From Hungateiclostridiaceae bacterium UBA3934 (GTDB taxonomy: Bacteria; Bacillota; Clostridia; Acetivibrionales; DTU013), in contig DGEE01000098.1 of the NCBI GenBank assembly GCA_002385815.1, positions 519-26,752 of the forward strand: 26,234 nt of DNA. Reading direction: 5' to 3'. Made by a program: the position numbers and the translations under genes. The notes under the pieces are model-generated. The model was not told the DNA's origin and did no database searches. It worked only from the letters and a program-made list of their open reading frames with translations. Numbering within the stretch: position 1 is the stretch's first letter; each line of letters begins with the position of its first letter. Shown one piece after another: positions 23,955-26,234 of this stretch.

Positions 23955-24013
23955 TTTAATGCCTCCCCAAAATATTCAATTCTTGACCCAACTGCTAAAA
24001 CTAACATCTTTTT

Positions 24014-24087
24014 GAGAACTGTCCCCTTTTTCGGAGAACCGTCTTCATTTTCCAGAGAACTGTCCCCTTTTTGAGAACCGTCCCCTA
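24014..24087 (-). repeat. Four-copy GGGGAC(A/G)GTTCTC array fused to the upp stop codon
   Basis: On the plus strand, GAGAACYGTCCCC-type units are at 24014-24026, 24034-24046 (last bases CTTC), 24055-24067 and 24073-24085, with periods of 20, 21 and 18 nt. Read on the coding (minus) strand they alternate GACGG, GACAG, GACGG, GACAG, each followed by a short A-rich linker. The first unit begins with the G of the upp stop codon TAG. The array lies within the minus-strand gene cluster, between upp and comEB. It is the same family as the array at 2116-2380. Confidence 0.88.
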
Positions 24088-24714
24088 TTTGGTGCCGAAA
24101 AGCCTGTCGCCTGCGTCGCCCAGACCGGGGATGATATACCCGTGCTCATTCAGCTTTTCGTCTACTGCAGCACAATAGATCTCCACGTCCGGGTGATCTT
24201 TGTTTATCCGTGCTATGCCGGCTTTTGCGGCTATCAGGCACATCAGCTTTATGCTGGACACGCCTTTGTCCTTTATAAACTGTATGGCTGCTGAAGCGGA
24301 ACCGCCGGTGGCGAGCATGGGATCGAGCACCACGATCTCGCGTTCAGAAGCGTCCACGGGCAGTTTGCAGTAATATTCCACCGGGTCCAGTGTCTCAGGA
24401 TCACGGTAAAGGCCGATGTGGCCTACCTTTGCCATTGGCAGCAGGCTGAGCATGCCGTCCACCATTCCGAGGCCAGCCCTGAGTATCGGGACGATCCCCA
24501 GCTTCTTGCCGGATATCACTTTTGTTTTCGCCACAGCAACCGGCGTCTCTATCTCAACTTCCTTTAAAGGCATGTTTCTGGTGACTTCATACCCCATGAG
24601 CATCGATATCTCTGATACCAGTTCCCTGAACTCCTTGATGCTGGTGTTTTTGTCTCTCAATAATGAGACCTTGTGTTGTATCAGCGGATGATCGAATATA
24701 AAAACTTTTTCCAT
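24085..24714 (-). CDS. upp: Uracil phosphoribosyltransferase
   Basis: 209 residues, exactly the usual length (the Bacillus protein has 209). ATG at 24714 is chosen because GGAGG lies 8 nt upstream; a GTG at 24723 overlaps that site. It makes UMP from uracil and PRPP in pyrimidine salvage. The PRPP loop is DPMLATGGSA (131-140), and the uracil-binding C-terminus reads YIIPGLGDAGDRLFGTK. The C-terminus is complete even though the repeat array begins at its stop codon. It follows rpiB by only 15 nt, so both are cotranscribed. Confidence 0.97.
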   Translation of the reverse strand: MEKVFIFDHPLIQHKVSLLRDKNTSIKEFRELVSEISMLMGYEVTRNMPLKEVEIETPVAVAKTKVISGKKLGIVPILRAGLGMVDGMLSLLPMAKVGHIGLYRDPETLDPVEYYCKLPVDASEREIVVLDPMLATGGSASAAIQFIKDKGVSSIKLMCLIAAKAGIARINKDHPDVEIYCAAVDEKLNEHGYIIPGLGDAGDRLFGTK

Positions 24715-24729
24715 AAGCAGCACCTCCGG

Positions 24730-25188
24730 TTAAGTATGTGTTTTGGAATACTTCGTTTCGATATCAGCGAACTTGTCCACTCTTCGCTGATGCCTTCCGC
24801 CCACAAAAGAGGCGTTCAGCCATGTATCGACTATATCGACCGCAAGGCCCACGCCCAAAACCCTGGCACCGAGGGCGAGAACATTCGCATCATTGTGCTC
24901 GCGGCTCATCCTTGCCATGTACGTATCGGTACAAAGAGCAGCTCTGATGCCCGGGACTTTGTTGGCTGCTATGGAAATGCCAATACCGGTACCGCAGATT
25001 ATGATCCCTCGGTCATGGGTGCCTGAAGCTACTGCTTCGGCCACCTTGAGGCCGAAATCGGGATAATCCACAGATGTAGTACAGTCACAGGTGCCAAGGT
25101 CCTCAAAAGGCACATTGATCTCCTTCAGATGCTCTATTATCTCGCTTTTCAGGTCAAAGCCTGCGTGATCACTTGCTATTGCCAACAT
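24730..25188 (-). CDS. rpiB: Ribose-5-phosphate isomerase B
   Basis: 152 residues, ATG 25188 with AGGAGG upstream. It interconverts ribose 5-phosphate and ribulose 5-phosphate in the pentose phosphate path and so supports PRPP supply for the next gene, upp. Motifs: ASDHAGFDLK (5-14), Cys65 within ICGTGIGISIAANK and the EHNDANVLALGAR stretch. The C-terminus shows the typical GGRHQRRVDK. The usual length is about 145-150. Confidence 0.95.
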   Translation of the reverse strand: MLAIASDHAGFDLKSEIIEHLKEINVPFEDLGTCDCTTSVDYPDFGLKVAEAVASGTHDRGIIICGTGIGISIAANKVPGIRAALCTDTYMARMSREHNDANVLALGARVLGVGLAVDIVDTWLNASFVGGRHQRRVDKFADIETKYSKTHT

Positions 25189-25207
25189 AGTGCCAACCTC
25201 CTATACA

Positions 25208-25236
25208 ATTTTATATTATCGACATATTAAAGTCAA
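25208..25236 (-). promoter_or_regulatory. Possible internal promoter before rpiB
   Basis: On the minus strand TTGACT (25231-25236), a 17-nt spacer and TAAAAT (25208-25213). The transcript would have only a very short leader containing the AGGAGG of rpiB. This would allow rpiB-upp expression apart from ywlC-ywlE. Confidence 0.45.
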
Positions 25237-25247
25237 AGCGGTATCGA

Positions 25248-25697
25248 CTATTTTAACATTTCTATAAGATTTTCGACCGCTTGCGAAATAATTGCGGCGC
25301 AATGCCTGTATTCCGTTTCATCACCGCCATATGGATCTGCTATGTCTCCGTCGGTTCCATAGACATATTCTTTCAATGTGAAAACCTTTTGATACGCTTC
25401 AGGATACATTGACAAAATCATCTGCCTGTGGAACCGTTCCATGGTCAGTATAAGTGAGGCTTCTTCCACATCATTGCGGGTGAGCCTTCCTGACCTGTGG
25501 CATGACAGATCGGCACCCGGATAGTCTTCCATTGCCCTGATTGCATTGAATGAGGCAGGACTGCCTTCTGCAGCTGACAAACCAGCGGACACCGCCTCAT
25601 AGCCTATGTTTTTTTCAGTTGCCAGGCGGTTGAAAAGTGCTGCTGCCATCGGGCTTCTGCAAGTATTGCCTGTGCATACGAATAATATTTTCTTCAT
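25248..25697 (-). CDS. ywlE: Low-molecular-weight phosphatase, YwlE-type protein-arginine phosphatase
   Basis: 149 residues, ATG 25697 with AAAGGAGC upstream. The phosphate loop is VCTGNTCRS, with Cys8 as nucleophile and Arg14; Asp121 in ADPYGGD is the general acid. The Thr in the loop (CTGNTCRS, Thr12) is the residue that gives YwlE its preference for phosphoarginine over phosphotyrosine. The gene also keeps the ywlC-ywlE-rpiB order of Bacillus. It would remove McsB-type arginine marks that send proteins to ClpCP. Arsenate reductase-like or tyrosine phosphatase activity remains possible. Confidence 0.88.
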   Translation of the reverse strand: MKKILFVCTGNTCRSPMAAALFNRLATEKNIGYEAVSAGLSAAEGSPASFNAIRAMEDYPGADLSCHRSGRLTRNDVEEASLILTMERFHRQMILSMYPEAYQKVFTLKEYVYGTDGDIADPYGGDETEYRHCAAIISQAVENLIEMLK

Positions 25698-25713
25698 GGC
25701 TGCTCCTTTAATG

Positions 25714-25731
25714 ACTGTGACTTATCACAGT
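25714..25731. other. Perfect small palindrome over the ywlC stop codon
   Basis: ACTGTGA-CTTA-TCACAGT, a 7-bp stem with a 4-nt loop. It covers the TGA stop of the Sua5 gene (25725-25727) and reaches into the 27-nt gap before ywlE. There is no T-run on either side, so it is not an intrinsic terminator; RNA processing or translation control is possible. Confidence 0.4.
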
Positions 25732-26234
25732 TTTATTATGTTCCCGCCTGCCGCTTTCATCAGTCTGTTCATGACCGCCTGTCCGATCCCGCTGACATCG
25801 GTGGTTTCTGCCATGATAACTTCAACGTTTTTATCATCGAATTCCCTCAGGCAGCGGAACAAATTTGACGCGAGGGTATTTGGATCCCTTCTGCTGCCAA
25901 GAGAGAGTATTTTGCAATATGAATAAAGTGATGGATCATAGAGCGCAGCAGTCTCATCTGTAACAAGGAGACCGACTGCCGTACCTTCTTTATTGTAAAG
26001 ATCGGCTCTCTTGCTGATTTCTGCGGCTACCTGTTCCGGATCTCCCTCCAGCAGAAGCAGCGTTGCTTTCGGGGAATAATGTCTGTATTTCATGCCGGGG
26101 GATTTCGGCGTGCCGGTCATGTCGGTGGAATCCGAAGCCGGATCGCTGACCACATCTCCCAATACAGATCTGAGCTGCTCCAGTGTGACTCCGCCAGGTC
26201 TGAGTATCACCGGCGGGTTGACTGTGATGTCGAG
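25725..26234 (-). CDS. ywlC: Threonylcarbamoyl-AMP synthase (Sua5/YwlC), 5'-partial
   Basis: The frame is open through the right window edge, so the N-terminal catalytic half is largely missing; 169 residues are visible. The enzyme makes threonylcarbamoyl-AMP from threonine, bicarbonate and ATP for the t6A37 tRNA modification. The visible start, PPVILRPGGVTLEQL, is the end of the YrdC-like domain. The linker SPGMKYRHYSPKA is the hallmark that separates Sua5 from the shorter TsaC/YrdC. The C-terminal Sua5 domain follows (about the last 130 residues, ending NRLMKAAGGNIIKL). It is the most upstream visible gene of the minus-strand cluster. Confidence 0.93.
   Translation of the reverse strand, partial: LDITVNPPVILRPGGVTLEQLRSVLGDVVSDPASDSTDMTGTPKSPGMKYRHYSPKATLLLLEGDPEQVAAEISKRADLYNKEGTAVGLLVTDETAALYDPSLYSYCKILSLGSRRDPNTLASNLFRCLREFDDKNVEVIMAETTDVSGIGQAVMNRLMKAAGGNIIKL

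Noticed and set aside
24014..24087. CRISPR array
   Set aside because: Units are 13 nt with gaps of only 5-8 nt that are A-rich and similar; no spacer-sized unique segments and no cas genes.

Overview
The window looks like a chromosomal segment of a low-to-moderate GC, Gram-positive anaerobe of the Clostridia (Bacillota). The reasons are purine-rich Shine-Dalgarno sites before nearly every gene, surface proteins with S-layer-homology (SLH) domains, tiny spore-type membrane proteins, a monoderm Tad (Flp) pilus locus without a secretin, and a ywlC-ywlE-rpiB-upp-comEB-tagO/wecA-wecB cluster like that found in Firmicutes near the ATP synthase genes. The exact genus cannot be told from the sequence.

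Layout. 1-2118 (+): two overlapping ABC-2 type exporter permeases, the first cut by the window edge. 2116-2380: dense repeat block between convergent genes. 2378-5241 (-): secreted SLH-transglutaminase-like protein and a PIG-L/LmbE-type deacetylase. 5302-6225: low-coding region with three very short, mutually similar membrane-protein genes on the minus strand and a GGTGACA repeat family. 6320-6931 (+): YcgR-like PilZ protein (c-di-GMP receptor). 7081-19290 (+): one long Tad pilus locus behind a consensus sigma-A promoter (TTGACA-17-TATAAT): CpaE-like ATPase, CpaF motor, TadB, TadC, Flp1-like pilin, DUF6382-type FHA membrane protein, SLH protein and a 1606-residue secreted multidomain protein. 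19437-21070 (+): DUF975 membrane protein and a rhomboid-like protein with a zinc-ribbon-like tail. 21192-26234 (-): the housekeeping cluster, read from Sua5/YwlC (cut by the window edge) to wecB, ended by a terminator whose 5' arm lies inside wecB.

How the parts may work together. The PilZ protein beside the Tad operon suggests c-di-GMP control of pilus assembly or adhesion. CpaF powers the TadB/TadC platform to assemble the Flp1-like pilin. The SLH protein and the giant PKD/VWA-like protein are probably cell-surface parts made with the pilus (inference). The minus-strand cluster links pyrimidine salvage, tRNA t6A synthesis and the first steps of wall-polymer synthesis (UDP-GlcNAc epimerisation and undecaprenyl-phosphate sugar transfer).

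The most unusual signal is a 13-nt repeat, GGGGAC(A/G)GTTCTC, in 14 copies at two loci. At all three places where a repeat array meets a gene, the stop codon TAG runs directly into GGGGAC with no spacer, and the repeats read outward from the gene.
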